NCBI GenBank assembly: GCA_036873135.1
Contig: JAPTYO010000008.1
Location: 27,244,761-27,308,760 of the forward strand
Length of the DNA: 64,000 bases
Reading direction: 5' to 3'
Origin: Clarkia xantiana subsp. parviflora
Lineage: Eukaryota; Streptophyta; Magnoliopsida; Myrtales; Onagraceae
Shown: one piece after another, positions 46,714-58,102 of the stretch
Position numbering within the stretch: position 1 is the first letter of the stretch
How the letters are laid out: the number at the start of each line of letters is the position of its first letter
Translations under genes and position numbers: made by a program
Notes under the pieces: generated by a model
What the model was told of the DNA's origin: nothing
The model's database searches: none
Seen by the model: only the letters and a program-made list of their open reading frames with translations

Positions 46714-47435
46714 ATGATTCCTGTGATTGAAGTGTCGAATCAGGGAACTGGAGGTGTACTTCCACCGACAACTGTTGTCACCACCACTGCTGTCACCACC
46801 ACCACTGCTGTATGCAACAGACTGAATTTGCTTCCAGGCGGTGGTTTCAATTTTGCTGCTCCAGGTGCTAGTTCATCTCGAACTGTTCCTAATCTCGGAT
46901 TCGGGAACTTTGCTGGAGCACCCTTGGCCGGATGAGTGGCCATGCCCTGTATCATAACTTCCCCGGTGGAGAAACCGGAAAAGTTTGACGGGATGAACTT
47001 CAAAATATGGAGCAAGAAGATGAAGTACTACATCACCTTCCATAACATGGAGAGAAAAATGAGATGTCGGTGTCAGAGGTGGTCAGCAGGATCGTCATCC
47101 AGAAGGGTCTCCAGAAGAATTCCCAGGGAAATTCGGTCGGCCCAATGAGGACGATCAACTCGGCCAAGGCTAATGTGGTGGAGCATAACTAGGGTCCAAG
47201 CAAGCAGGGCTCTCATGGAAGAGGAAAGAAGCCGTAGGACAAGGGGGTCAACCTAGGTCCGAAAGGCGGTGTTTCCAAGAGATCCAAAGGCGGCCAATCT
47301 TCTAAGGGAGGCAAGGGATCCCATGAAGGACAGGGCTCTCAAGCTCCACAACATTTTCAAGGTAGTTGTTTCAACTGTGGCAAGGTAGGCCATAAATCTA
47401 ATGAGTGCAGGTTCCCTAGGAATCATGAAGCCCAA
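46714..47435 (+). pseudogene. Copia 2 gag
   Basis: MIPVIEVSNQGTGG opens the frame; a TGA at 46933-46935 breaks it, and VEKPEKFDGMNFKIWSKKM (46960-47020) is the conserved start of a UBN2-type Copia gag. Most of the middle is missing. The zinc knuckle [14 protein letters not shown] lies near 47370-47412. Several stops, e.g. TAG within GTGGAGCATAACTAGGG near 47190. Confidence 0.7.
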
Positions 47436-48333
47436 GTGGCGACGGTCACCGAGGACATGGAAGACCTTAACTTGATCGCGGTGGTGTCAGAGATCAATAT
47501 GGCTGATTCCAACCCCAATGAGTGGTGGGTGGACACCGGTGCCACTAAGCATGTCTGCTCGAACAAGGTGGTGTTCTCAAGCTTGGAGGAGGTGGAAACC
47601 GGAGAATCCCTGTTCATGGGAAACCCTGCCTCATTGGTGATTAAAGGCAGAGGAACAATGGTGTTGAAGATGACTTCTGGCAAGGACGTTACCCTGACCA
47701 ATGTGTTGTATGTTTCGAACATCCGGAAGAACTTGGTGTCTGGGGCCCTTTTGAACAAGCATGGCTTTCGTCTGTGTTTGAGTCTGACAAGTTTGTACTT
47801 ACTAAGGATAATGTTTTCATTGGTAAGGGATATGAGAATGATGGAATGTTTAAGTTTTCTGTAATGGCCGTTGTGCCGAAAAAGAATATGAATAAGAATG
47901 TTTCCTCTTCTGCTTACTTGCTTGAGTTTCCTAATTTATGGCATGGTAGGTTAGGACATGTTAATTTTGATTTTTTACGGAAGTTAATTAACATGGAGCA
48001 TATTCCTAAATTCAAAATAGATCAAGAACAAAAATAAGAAGTTTGCGTTGAAACGAAACTTACTCGGACTTCGTTTCACTCAGTCGAAAGATTTACCGAA
48101 CCTCTTGATCTAATACATAGCGATGTTTGTGACTTGATATATGTCCAAACGCGTGGTGGGAACAAATATTTCATCACTTTCGTAGATGATATTACAAAAT
48201 TTTGCTATATATACTTGATGAAAGGAAAATATGAAGCAATTCAGAAATTGGTTTATAAACAAGAAGTTGAGAATCAACTTAATAAGAAAATAAAAGTGTT
48301 ACGCAGTGATAGAGGAGGCGAGTATAAAGCTCA
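47436..48333 (+). pseudogene. Copia 2 protease, pre-integrase and integrase N-terminal part
   Basis: [16 protein letters not shown] (protease DTG), [14 protein letters not shown], then after a frameshift near 47770 LWHGRLGHVNFDFLRKLINM (pre-integrase), [10 protein letters not shown] (first Asp of the integrase), and [15 protein letters not shown] (second Asp), where the young Gypsy is inserted. The integrase continues at 57638. Confidence 0.8.
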
Positions 48334-49117
48334 TGATGGATATACGCCCAATTTGAACCCGTTGACTTTCGAATCGTTGTATTTTTATCATCCTATTAAT
48401 GATTATAATTCGAAACTTCAACCCGAACACTTCGCGAAAACACCAACGGTCCGAACGAGGCCGAAGCGCTCGTCCGGCCGAGTCAAACTCACCTAGGTGA
48501 GGTTGGGTGGCCACACCCGACCTCCCCTAGGGGAGATCGGGTGGACCAACCCGATCTCCCCTAGGGGGGATAGGGTTGGCCAACCCCATCCCCCCTAGGA
48601 GGGGTTGGGTTTCCTCACCCAACCCCTACCCTTGGGGGTCGGATTTCCCTTCCCCCCAAGGGCCCCGACACCATTTTTGGACTCCCATACTCGGTTTATT
48701 CCGCCTACCTTCTCCGTATCCTAAGGTCTTAATTATGTGTTTAAAGGTTAATTAACTGTGTTTAAGGGTTAACGATGTCATTAAGCCACCTTAATGACAC
48801 CGTTGCCTATAAATACCCCACCTCCACTATTCATTTGATCATCTTGGCAAGTTGGATAATTTTGCTCTGACATCTCTCTAGCTTTATCTCTCTAAAAACC
48901 GTACTGACTTAGGCATCGGAGAGGGTTCATCAGGCACCACCCCCCCCCCCTCTGTGCCTGGTACTGCCCCTTCTGCAGGGCGAAAGGAGAAGAGAAGCTA
49001 AGGACGGAAGGACGCAAGTTAGGACAGCACAACCCGAGAGCATCAGATCCGCGACATCTCCAGTGAGGGACGAGACTTGAGTCGACAGCCCGTTGACCCT
49101 AGACTCGGAACCTAACA
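48334..49117 (+). repeat. 5' LTR of the Tat-type Gypsy
   Basis: 784 bp, TGATGGATATACGCCC...GGAACCTAACA. The middle has palindromic blocks of the type GATCGGGTGGACCAACCCGATC flanked by CCTAGGGG. TATAAATA near 48810 is the likely promoter. A C-run at 48939-48951 differs in length from the other LTR. Confidence 0.93.
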
Positions 49118-49135
49118 CTTGGCGCCGTCAGTGGG
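49118..49135 (+). promoter_or_regulatory. Primer-binding site of the Tat-type Gypsy
   Basis: CTTGGCGCCGTCAGTGGG directly after the 5' LTR. The TGGCGCC core resembles the tRNA-Asp-type site usual in Tat/Athila elements (inferred). Confidence 0.7.
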
Positions 49136-49168
49136 CTTCGGACAGAAAGCCTAATTATCACCAGCCAG

Positions 49169-50674
49169 ATGGCAAGCGTATATGTCATTCATGGAGGTTA
49201 TGGAGCTGGAGGAGAGTCAGCGAATGCTAGAGAAGCGTATATGGCACAGTTAGAGGACCCTAAGCCAAAGGAAGAACAAGCAGAGGGAAAGAGAGAAGAT
49301 ATAATACAATTTTCAAGAAGAGACATGGAGCATGTGTTACCAGACAACAAGGATGCCCTAGTCATAACAATGAAGATCACTGATATGGACATTGGCAGAA
49401 TCCTAGTAGACAGTGGAAGCTCACCCAACATCATTAGCAAGAAAGTCCTCAACATACTGGGAGTAAGGCCAAGTAGCATAAAACAGGTTCACTCTCCCTT
49501 GGTGGGATTTTCAGGAGAGCCAACATACCCACTGGGAGCAGTCACACTACCCGTGACACTGGGCATAGGCCAGAGGCAGTTAAAGATAGATGTCCCATTC
49601 TTCATCACAGAAGAAATGGAGGAATACAATGGAGTCCTGGGTACCACTACAATCAACAAGTGGGGTATGGTACCATCAACACTACATCAGAAAATGAAAT
49701 TCCCCACAAGCCAAGGAATAGGGGAAGTAAAGGGTAACCAGAAGGTAGCAAGGAAATGTGCAAGGATCGCACTAAGCAAGAAGAAGAAAACAAGAGAGGT
49801 CTTACTAATAGACGAGGACCCAAGAGAAGATCACGGAAGACCAGCCCCCATGGAGGAATTAAAAGAAATACTCATAGAAGAACCCGATAAGAAGGCAAAA
49901 ATCGGGACCGCCTTATCTCAGGAAGAGGAAAACCACTTAGTAGCTTTACTAAGGGAATACAAGGATCTGTTCGCCTGGTCACCAAGCGATATGCCAGGAA
50001 TATCAGAAGACGTAATCTCACACAAGCTCAATATAGACGCGGCAACGCGACCAATAACACAAAAGGTAAGGCCAATGGGAGGAAGCAAAAAGATAGCTAT
50101 CCAGGAAGAAGTGGAAAAGCTATTGAAGGAAAATTTCATCAAGGAGATTAGATTCCAAACATGGGTGGCAAACCCAGTGCTGGTAAAGAAGGCGGGGGGA
50201 AGTTGGAGAATGTGCATCGATTATCGCGACCTAAACAAGGCATGCCCTAAGGACTCATATCCGCTGCCAAGAATAGATCAGTTGGTGGATGCAACATCAG
50301 GTCACCAACTAATGAGCTTCATGGATGCATACTCAGGATATAACCAGATAAAAATGGCCCCTGAGGACGCCCCTCACACAGCATTCTACGCTGATAGCGA
50401 GATATACCATTACACGGTGATGCCTTTCGGACTCATAAATGCTGGAGCGACATACCAAAGAATGGTCAACAAAATCTTCGGGGACATGATAGGAAAGACA
50501 ATAGAGGCATATGTGGACGACATGATCGTCAAATCCAAAGAGAAGAAAGACCATGTGGAGAACCTTCGCTCAACGTTTGAGAGGATGAGGCAATACCAAG
50601 TCCGCCTAAACCCGAAAAAATGCGCATTTGGGGTGCAATCAGGGAAATTTTTAGGCTTCATGGTAAGCCAGTGA
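49169..50674 (+). pseudogene. Gypsy protease and reverse transcriptase
   Basis: 501 residues from MASVYVIHGGYGAGGESANA, which corresponds to the end of a Tat gag. Then the protease ILVDSGSSPNII (DSG), and the reverse transcriptase: GSWRMCIDYRDLNKACPKD, MSFMDAYSGYNQIKM, YTVMPFGLINAGATYQRM and the catalytic AYVDDMIVKS (YVDD). A TGA stop at 50672-50674 (probably from CGA) ends it right after GKFLGFMVSQ. The start ATG lies close to the LTR because the gag portion is deleted. Confidence 0.88.
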
Positions 50675-52316
50675 GGCATAGAGGTAAACCCCGAAAAACT
50701 CCAGGCAATTGAAGAAATGCAGTCTCCTACGAAACACAAAGAGGTTCAACGACTGAACGGGAGGTTGGCAGCCCTTAACAGATTCCTATCCAAAATAGGA
50801 GACAAGGCATTACCCTTCTTTGAGGTACTAAGGGCAAACAAGAAATTCGAATGGACACCAAGATGTGAGGAAGCCTTCCAGCAACTCAAACAACATCTAA
50901 AGACACTACCACCCTTAGCAAAGCCTACACCAGGGGAGCCCCTCTACCTCTATATCTCCGTGAGCAACGTGGCAGTAAGCTCAGTGCTAATTAAAGAAGA
51001 AAACGCTGCACAATTGCCGGTATACTTCGTAAGCAAAACATTGGCAAAGTATGAGATCAACTACTTGCCAATAGAAAAGTACCTCTATGCACTGATTATA
51101 TCAGCAAGAAAGTTGAGACCGTATTTTCATGGGCATGAAGTAACAGTCCTCACAGACCAACCATTGAAACACCTCCTCCAGAGACCAGACACATCGGGAA
51201 GACTGACCAAATGGGCAATTGAGCTAAGTGAGTTTCGTATTCATTTTGCCCCAAGAACAGCCATAAAGGGGCAGGCTCTAGCAGATTTTATTGCCGAATT
51301 CACCGGAATCAATCCAGACGAAGACTTGGGAGAAGTCAGAACTACAAGCGAGGCAAGTAGTAGTCAGGAGAAACAACCAGAAGAATTATGGGAGATGCAT
51401 ACCGATGGGTCATCCAACGGAGGAGGTTCAGGTGCAGGCCTCCTACTATACCCACCAAATAGTGATACACCTCTGCGCTATGCCATGGCACTCACCTTTA
51501 AGGCAACGAACAATGAGGCTGAATACGAAGCACTGATAACAGGCCTGAGAATAGCCAAAGGAGTAGGGGCAAAGCATCTAAGAGTTAAGTGCGATTCTCA
51601 ACTAGTTGTCAATCAAGTGAAAGGAATCTACACTGCAAAGTCCGAAAACATGCAGAAATACTTGCAGCAAGCCAGGGACCTAATAGAGAGCTTTCAAAGC
51701 TTCGACATTGAGTCAGTCCCAAGAGAACAAAACCAAGAGGCAGACGCCTTAAGCAAACTAGCCTTAGGGGTAGAAGCAGGCAAAGAGGTTCACTTTATAG
51801 AGCAAAGAATGCAATCAGTGATAGAACAAATGGAGGTTCTAGTAATAGATGAAGCAGAAGCCTGGATGACCCCAATGCGTCAATACATCATGGAAGGAAA
51901 GCTCCCAAAGGATAAGGTAGAGGCAGTCAAGATCGAAAGGATGGCTAGAAATTATGCAGTTATGGATAATGAACTCTACAAGAAAGGGTACTCCACACCC
52001 TTCCTCAAATGCATAACATACCCAGAAACAGAGAGAGTGCTTGCAGAACTCCATGAAGGAGATGCGGGATGCCATGAAGGAGCACGATCAATAATCCGAA
52101 AGGTCTACAACCTAGGATACTATTGGCCATCAATGAGCAAAGAAGCAGCAGACTTGGTGCAAAAATGTGATCACTGCCAAAGGTACTCCAGAAATATAAC
52201 AGCCCCAGCAGCAAAGCTGGATCGATCTGATAGGTCCCCTACCAAGAACAAAAGGGCAGAAAACTTGCATAATAGTAGCAATAGACTACTTCTCCAAGTG
52301 GATAGAGGCAAAGGCA
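50675..52316 (+). pseudogene. Gypsy RNase H, archaeal-type RNase H and integrase N-terminus
   Basis: The first RNase H part (FVSKTLAKYEINYLPIEKYL, TDQPLKHLLQRPDTSGRL) is followed by a second one with LWEMHTDGSSNGGGSGAGLL, NNEAEYEALITGL, KCDSQLVVNQVKG and EQNQEADALSKLA, the four acidic positions of an archaeal-type RNase H. Then the integrase zinc finger (HEGDAGCHEGARSIIRKVYN, KCDHCQRY). A frameshift near 52230 precedes the catalytic core. The dual RNase H is diagnostic of the Tat lineage. Confidence 0.88.
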
Positions 52317-53055
52317 ATGGGAAAGACAACAGACGATAAAGTCGTTAACTTCATTCAATCCCACATCGTCTCAAGGTACGGAGTCCCAAAGGCAATAATA
52401 AGTGATAATGGCCCACAATTCAAGAGCAAGAAATTGCAATGGTATTGCGAAAGGCTGAACATAGAACACCGCTTCGCATCAGTAAAGCACCCTCAGACAA
52501 ACGGGCAAGTAGAGTCAGCAAATAAAATAGTACTAGACGGCTTAAAGAAACGACTCCATGCTACCAAGGGAAGTTGGGTAGATGAGCTGGAAAATGTTCT
52601 ATGGGCAGTGCGGACAACACCAAAGATAGCCACAGGAGAAACACCATTTGGCCTGGTATATGGGACCGAGGCGGTGGCACCAGCAGAAATAGCAGTATCA
52701 TCTCTAAGAACTACATACTTTGAAGAGCATGAGAACAACAAAGCAAGGCTCTTAGACTTAGACATGGTGGAGGATAAAAGATGGAATTCAGAAGAAGCAC
52801 AGGCACGAATGCGCCTTGTATCCGCAAGATATTACAAGCCAAGTCAAGGAGAGGCAATTCCACATAGGAGAACTGGTACTCAGAAAGAACGAGTTCTCAC
52901 ACTTAGACCAAGTCAGGAAATTATCTCCAAAATGGGAAGGGCCGTATAAGATAGCATCAGTTCCATACACGAATGCTTACCGCCTAGAGGATGAGGATGG
53001 GTATATCTCCACAAACACCTTCAGTGGGGAACACCTAAAGAAGTACTACGTCTAG
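52317..53055 (+). pseudogene. Gypsy integrase core and C-terminus
   Basis: HIVSRYGVPKAIISDNGPQF (second Asp), HPQTNGQVESANKI (Glu), WVDELENVLWAVRTTP and GETPFGLVYGTEAV, then a frameshift near 52820 to QVKERQFHIGELVLRKNEFS, LSPKWEGPYKI and GEHLKKYYV with stop at 53055. The C-terminal chromatin-binding segment has the GPYKI motif common to Gypsy integrases. Confidence 0.88.
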
Positions 53056-53353
53056 GAAGGCGGCACAAGCAAAAGACCATATCCTTGAAGTTATTTCAAG
53101 TCATTACATATAATTGTACAAGTTTTCCAAAAAACAACTTTTGAGAAGGAGAACTCACGAAGTTACTCCAACTCTACAACTATCTTTGATTTCCTCCAAA
53201 GGGTGTCTGGGTCCCCCCAAGGCACCCCATGTGTACAAAAAACATGAATGCTCTTAAGGGAGTAGGATTTCCTTCAAAGGTATTTTCCAATGAATGTGGT
53301 GATATAATCATGAAGTTATCCTTACATAGATATGACTTCAAGTCAATAACGAA

Positions 53354-54083
53354 TTTCGACGCCCCCAAGAGCGTATCTTGAGAGTAGTTCCTATACTACG
53401 ACCTTCGACGCCCCCAAGAGCGTATCTTGAGAGTAGTGTTCATACTACGACCTTCAACGCCTCCAAGAGCGTATCTTGAGAGTAGTTTAAACACTACGAC
53501 CTTCGACGCACCAAGAGCGTATCTTGAGAGTGGTTTCCAAAAACTACGAACTTCGACGCCCCCAGGAGCGTATCTTGAGAGTAGTGTTCATACTACGACC
53601 TTCGACGCCCCCAAGAGCGTATCTTGAGAGTAGTTATTACACTACGACCTTCGACGCACCAAGAGCGTATCTTGAGAGTGGTTTCCAAAAACTACGAATT
53701 TCGACGCCCCCAGGAGCGTATCTTGAGGTAGATTTGCAACCTACCAGATTCGACGCCACCAAGAGCGTATCTTGAGGTAGAAAAAACACTACCAGATTCG
53801 ACGTCCCCAAGAGCGTATCTTGAGGTAGATTTCAAACTACCAGCTTCGACGCCAACCAGGAGCGTATCTTTGGTCTAACCTGTGCCCTCCGGGAGCCTAC
53901 CCTGTGAAACGTTAAGTGCCCTCCGAGAGCCAGTCTCGTGAACATATTTCGACGCCAACCAGGAGCGTATCTTTGTTCTAACCTGTGCCCTCCGGGAGCC
54001 TATCCTGTGAAACGTTAAGTGCCCTCCGAGAGCCGGTCTCGTGAACAGTTTTCGACGCCCACCAAGAGCGTATCTTTGGTCTA
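53354..54083 (+). repeat. Tandem array (13 units) with a small stem in each unit
   Basis: The unit core TTCGACGCCCCCAAGAGCGT-ATCTTGAG is repeated 13 times with ~40-55 bp spacing. In the first ten units the spacer forms a short stem: GTAGT...ACTAC, GTGGT...ACTAC or GGTAG...CTACC. The last three units belong to a longer ~105-bp repeat that adds GTGCCCTCCGGGAGCC and GTGAAACGTTAAGTGCC. The array lies just after the pol stop codon. Confidence 0.9.
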
Positions 54084-54471
54084 ACAATACCATACATTCC
54101 ATTCAAAGGGTATCAGAAGAGAGCTTTACAACATACTGAGAAGGATCCCATGAGAAAGTAATTTGAAAGTAAAGTGCTATGAAAAACACATAATGTTTTT
54201 TCTTAATGAAATAGCAGGTATGACATGAAGGGAAACACAAAAGAAGGATAAGTAAAGGAAACACACCAAGAAAAGAGTCCATAACCAAAGAACTACACAC
54301 TAAGGCACAGGGAGATATCACGAGAAGAAAGATAATCACCCTGCCATATATACCATGAGTAAAGACAAGTGTATCAAACAAAGATGGCAAAACCAGGAAA
54401 AGGGGAGTTTTCAAATTCTAAGAAGAACCTCAATCCACAAACTCGCAAGACCACCATAAGAGACAGATGTA

Positions 54472-55540
54472 TTACTTCCTCAACTTAGCAATATGCCTAA
54501 CAGCGAAGTCAGACAAATCACCAAGTTGAGAAAAAGGAAAGTCAGGAGCAATCGTGTACATACGCTCGAGAATCGCCTTTAAAGAAATACGCTTAGCCAC
54601 AGAGCAGCGTACATCAATAGCAGCCTGATAAGAGGAAGAAGCCTTATACTCAGCGATAGCACACCCTTTCGCCTCCACACGAAACATCTCCTCAAGGGAA
54701 ACCAACTCAGCAGCCCGAAGTACTTCATCACGATAAGACCTTTGTCTCAAGGCCTCAATCTCTTCCTTGAACGAGCAATACGACCCTCCAAATCTCGGCA
54801 CCGCAAGTCTGTGATACGACTATGCTCCAAACAACTAATAAGCTTGGATTTAAGAGAGACACAAGTATCCTCGTACACCTTTCTCTCCTCAGCAAGGTCA
54901 ATAACAAGGGTGGACAAATTAACAAGGTCGGCCATACCCTGCAACAAAAACAAAGGATGAGACAGATAACGCACGGAAAAGAAATATGCTAAAGGATAAC
55001 ACGGTTAACAAAAGTTACAGAAGCATAGCGAGCCAACACATCACGAGCCAATTCATAAGTTGCCTCCGACCCTTTAGACGGGGGCACACGATCGGCAGGA
55101 GGAACAGCAGACTGCAGAACACGAACTCCAACCTCAGGAGTTTGCAAAGAAGATTGATTGTCAAAACGAGCCCCACGCCCATAATAAGGCGCCCACTCAG
55201 ACCCAACAATTCCATCAACAGGAGGACGAGACAGCTCCTTCCGACTCAGACGTGGAAGACGAAGCCTACCTATAACAAGGTACAGAGTAAATACCAATAT
55301 ACACTAAGGAAACTCAGATATTTGAGAACTCACCAAACAAGGAAGAAGGAAAAGATGGCTCCCGGACCCTCGATGGGGGGCATCAATATAGAAAGAAGAT
55401 GGCACCCTAACATCACCACCACCCTTACCTCCAATTAGAGGACACCTCCCCGCACCATAAAAAACCGATCTTTTTGCAATCGAAGGTCCGGTCCCAGAAT
55501 TAACTACTCCCACCCGTACTGGCCTCTTACTCCTCATCAA
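54472..55540 (-). pseudogene. Antisense reading frame of the Tat-type Gypsy, with apparent introns
   Basis: The minus strand holds three open exons. Exon a ends at 55334 (donor G|GTGAGTT) and starts within 55540. Exon b runs 55269 to about 55019 (acceptor TTATAG, donor TCT|GTAAC) and reads GRLRLPRLSRKELSRPPVDG. Exon c begins at 54938 (acceptor GTTGCAG) with GMADLVNLSTLVIDLAEERK, a coiled-coil-like run, and continues after a one-base frameshift near 54768 with FKEEIEALRQRSYRDEVLRA to a stop at 54472. Antisense genes with coiled coils are known from Tat elements; their role is unclear. Confidence 0.55.
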
Positions 55541-55677
55541 TCACCGGGGAGTTCTGCTGATCGAAAAAACACAAGTTTAGCCCAAGGAAAATGGAAAGCG
55601 GACATCGGACATAAGATGTAAACTCATTTTCCTAAAACGACGAATACAAAGCCAAAAGGTAAGAATAGAAAGACGGC

Positions 55678-55975
55678 ATGGAAGACCCCACCAGCCAACA
55701 GGCAGAGGCAGGTGGCAAGGGGGAGATAGTTATAACCCCCAGCATAGGGAGGCCCCACTGGCCAACAGGTAGAGGCATGGGGCAATGGGGAGATAGTTAT
55801 AACCCCCAGCATAGGGAGGCCCCACTGGCCAACAAGCAGGGGCAGGGGGCAAGGGGAGATAGTTATAACCCCCCAGCATAGAGAGACCCCACGGGCCAAC
55901 AGGCAGAGGTAAGGGGCAAGGGAAGATAGTCATAATCCCAGGTTAGAAGACCCCACACGCCAGTAAGTAGAAACA
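55678..55975. repeat. Tandem repeat of ~62 bp, about five units
   Basis: The unit GGCCCCACTGGCCAACAGG-CAGAGGCA...GGGAGATAGTTATAACCCCCAGCATA is repeated with small changes. It lies upstream of the antisense frame, where its promoter or leader would be. Open frames across it on either strand are a consequence of the unit length. Confidence 0.88.
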
Positions 55976-55999
55976 TGGGGGCAAGAAGATGGAAAGAGG

Positions 56000-56788
56000 A
56001 TGAATCAAGCAGAACTGTCACCATGAAGACCCACAAATCAAAAACGAGACAAGTAAAGAAACAATCGAAGGAGAAGCGGGATTAAGTCCCCCAAAAGCAA
56101 TGCTTACACAAAAGAAAAGACACGTACCTCAATATGACGCGCGCCCCGAAAAGTAAGTCCGACCAGAAATCCCACCGTCAAAAAGAAAAGAAGAGAAAAG
56201 GACAATGAGAATGAGGTAATCACTAACCCTTTTATAGTACAAAGGATTAGGGTTTTTCCAAAGTCGCCAAATCGACACCGTTGATTTTTAGAAAGGAAAA
56301 ATTTAAGGGTCAGATTTAAAAAAACTGATACCCCTAGTTCCTATTAACCGTGGTTAAAACCCACACCTACCACAGTTAATATTCTATGGGTATATTTTTT
56401 AAGCATCCCATACTTAGAAAAAATTTTAGACCAAAATTAAATTTTTCTCCACTTGGACAAATCCCGGCATGAAATTGAAGCATAAGTCACTTAGTTGCAT
56501 TCATATTGCATTCCTATGCGAACATGTATTTTTTGAGTACATGCCCATAGCAAAGATAGATTTATTACTCCCACCTCAGACGGACGCGTGCTTAGGCACA
56601 CGTCCGTGCTACTCTGACGTTTACAATTCCTTTATCTCATAAGGCAGGAGGCAGAGTCAGAGGCACGCATCCATGGGTAAACAAGCATTCAGACAAGAAG
56701 GTAAAACCCCGGTTTCAAATTGCGCGTGTCATACCATCCTAAAATAGAGTCAATCAAGGGTTAGGCCATTGGTTGACTCGGGGGCATG
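56000..56788. other. 3' non-coding region of the Gypsy
   Basis: No gene on either strand. It ends with the polypurine-like GACTCGGGGGCA (56776-56788) before the 3' LTR. The antisense transcript of 54472-55540 may start here. Confidence 0.5.
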
Positions 56789-57637
56789 TGATGGATATAC
56801 GCCCAATTTGAACCCGTTGACTTCCGAATCGTTGTATTTTTATCATCCTATTAATGATTATAATTCGAAACTTCAACCCGAACACTTCGCGAAAACACCA
56901 ACGGTCCGAACGAGGCCGAAGCGCTCGTCCGGCCGAGTCAAACTCACCTAGGTGAGGTTGGGTGGCCACACCCGACCTCCCCTAGGGGAGATCGGGTGGA
57001 CCAACCCGATCTCTCCTAGGAGAGATCGGGTCGGCCAACCCGATCTCCCCTAGGAGAGATCGGGTCGACCAACCCGATCTCCCCTAGGGGGGATAGGGTT
57101 GGCCAACCCCATCCCCCCTAGGAGGGGTTGGGTGGCCTCACCCAACCCCTACCCTTGGGGGTCGGATTTCCCTTCCCCCCAAGGGCCCCGACACCATTTT
57201 TTGACTCCCATACTCGGTTTATTCCGCCTACCTTCTCCGTATCCTAAGGTCTTAATTATGTGTTTAAAGGTTAATTAACTGTGTTTAAGGGTTAACGATG
57301 TCATTAAGCCACCTTAATGACACCGTTGCCTATAAATACCCCACCTCCACTATTCATTTGATCATCTTGGCAAGTTGGATAATTTTGCTCTGACATCTCT
57401 CTAGCTTTATCTCTCTAAAAACCGTACTGACTTAGGCATCGGAGAGGGTTCATCAGGCACCACCCCCCCCTCTGTGCCTGGTACTGCCCCTTCTGCAGGG
57501 CGAAAGGAGAAGAGAAGCTAAGGACGGAAGGACGCAAGTTAGGACAGCACAACCCGAGAGCATCAGATCCGCGACATCTCCAGTGAGGGACGAGACTTGA
57601 GTCGACAGCCCGTTGACCCTAGACTCGGAACCTAACA
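56789..57637 (+). repeat. 3' LTR of the Tat-type Gypsy
   Basis: 849 bp, as the 5' LTR but with about 65 bp more in the GATCGGGTCGGCCAACCCGATC palindrome array (around 57005-57090, two extra units) and a shorter C-run near 57462-57470. Confidence 0.93.
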
Positions 57638-58102
57638 GCTCAGTTTGCAGATTTTTGCGCTGAACATGGAATTGTTCATGAGGTCACTGCTCCGTTTTCA
57701 CCTCAGTCAAATGGGGTTGCGGAAAGAAAAAATCGAACATTGAAAGAAATGATGAATTCATTGTTGATTAGTTTGGGGTTGCCCCAGAACATGTTGGGGG
57801 AAGCTATTTTGACTTGCAATTACCTTTTAAATAAGGTACCCCAAAAAAAGGAAGAGAAAACTCTGTTTGAGTTGTGGAAAGGGAGGAAATCTTATTACAA
57901 TCACCTTCGAATGTGGGGGTGTCTTGCTAAGGTAATGATATCTCCCCCAAAGAAGGTGCGAATAGGCCCAAAAACCGTTGATTGCATTTTCATTGGGTAT
58001 GCTCGGAACAGTAATGCATATCGGTTTCTTGTGTATGAATCAAAAAGTGTCCGATATACACAAAAATACGATTATGGAGTCAAGAAATGCATATTTCTTT
58101 GA
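57638..58102 (+). pseudogene. Copia 2 integrase, continued after the Gypsy
   Basis: From GCTCA the frame reads QFADFCAEHGIVHEVTAPFS, PQSNGVAERKNRTLKEMM (third catalytic residue Glu) and LTCNYLLNKVPQKK, then IGYARNSNAYRFLVYESK. It joins directly to GGEYKA at 48333 when one copy of GCTCA is removed. A frameshift near 58090 leads to the next part. Confidence 0.85.

Larger units (their letters stand above)
48334..57637 (+). mobile_element. Young Tat-type Gypsy retrotransposon in the Copia 2 integrase
   Basis: Two LTRs (48334-49117 and 56789-57637) with TG...CA ends and an exact 5-bp target duplication GCTCA (48329-48333 and 57638-57642). Only about four substitutions separate the LTRs apart from a repeat-length change, so the insertion is recent. 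Order: LTR, primer site CTTGGCGCCGTCAGTGGG, protease, reverse transcriptase, RNase H, a second (archaeal-type) RNase H, integrase, tandem repeat region, antisense reading frame, polypurine GACTCGGGGGCA, LTR. The double RNase H and long 3' region are typical of the Tat lineage. Gag is missing. Confidence 0.93.

Noticed and set aside
53354..54083. CRISPR-like array of repeats and spacers
   Set aside because: Repeats are imperfect, spacers are also related to each other, and it lies inside a plant retrotransposon without any cas gene.
55624..55933. Open frames of 67-91 codons on both strands
   Set aside because: They run through a tandem repeat with a unit free of stops; proteins are just repeated words.
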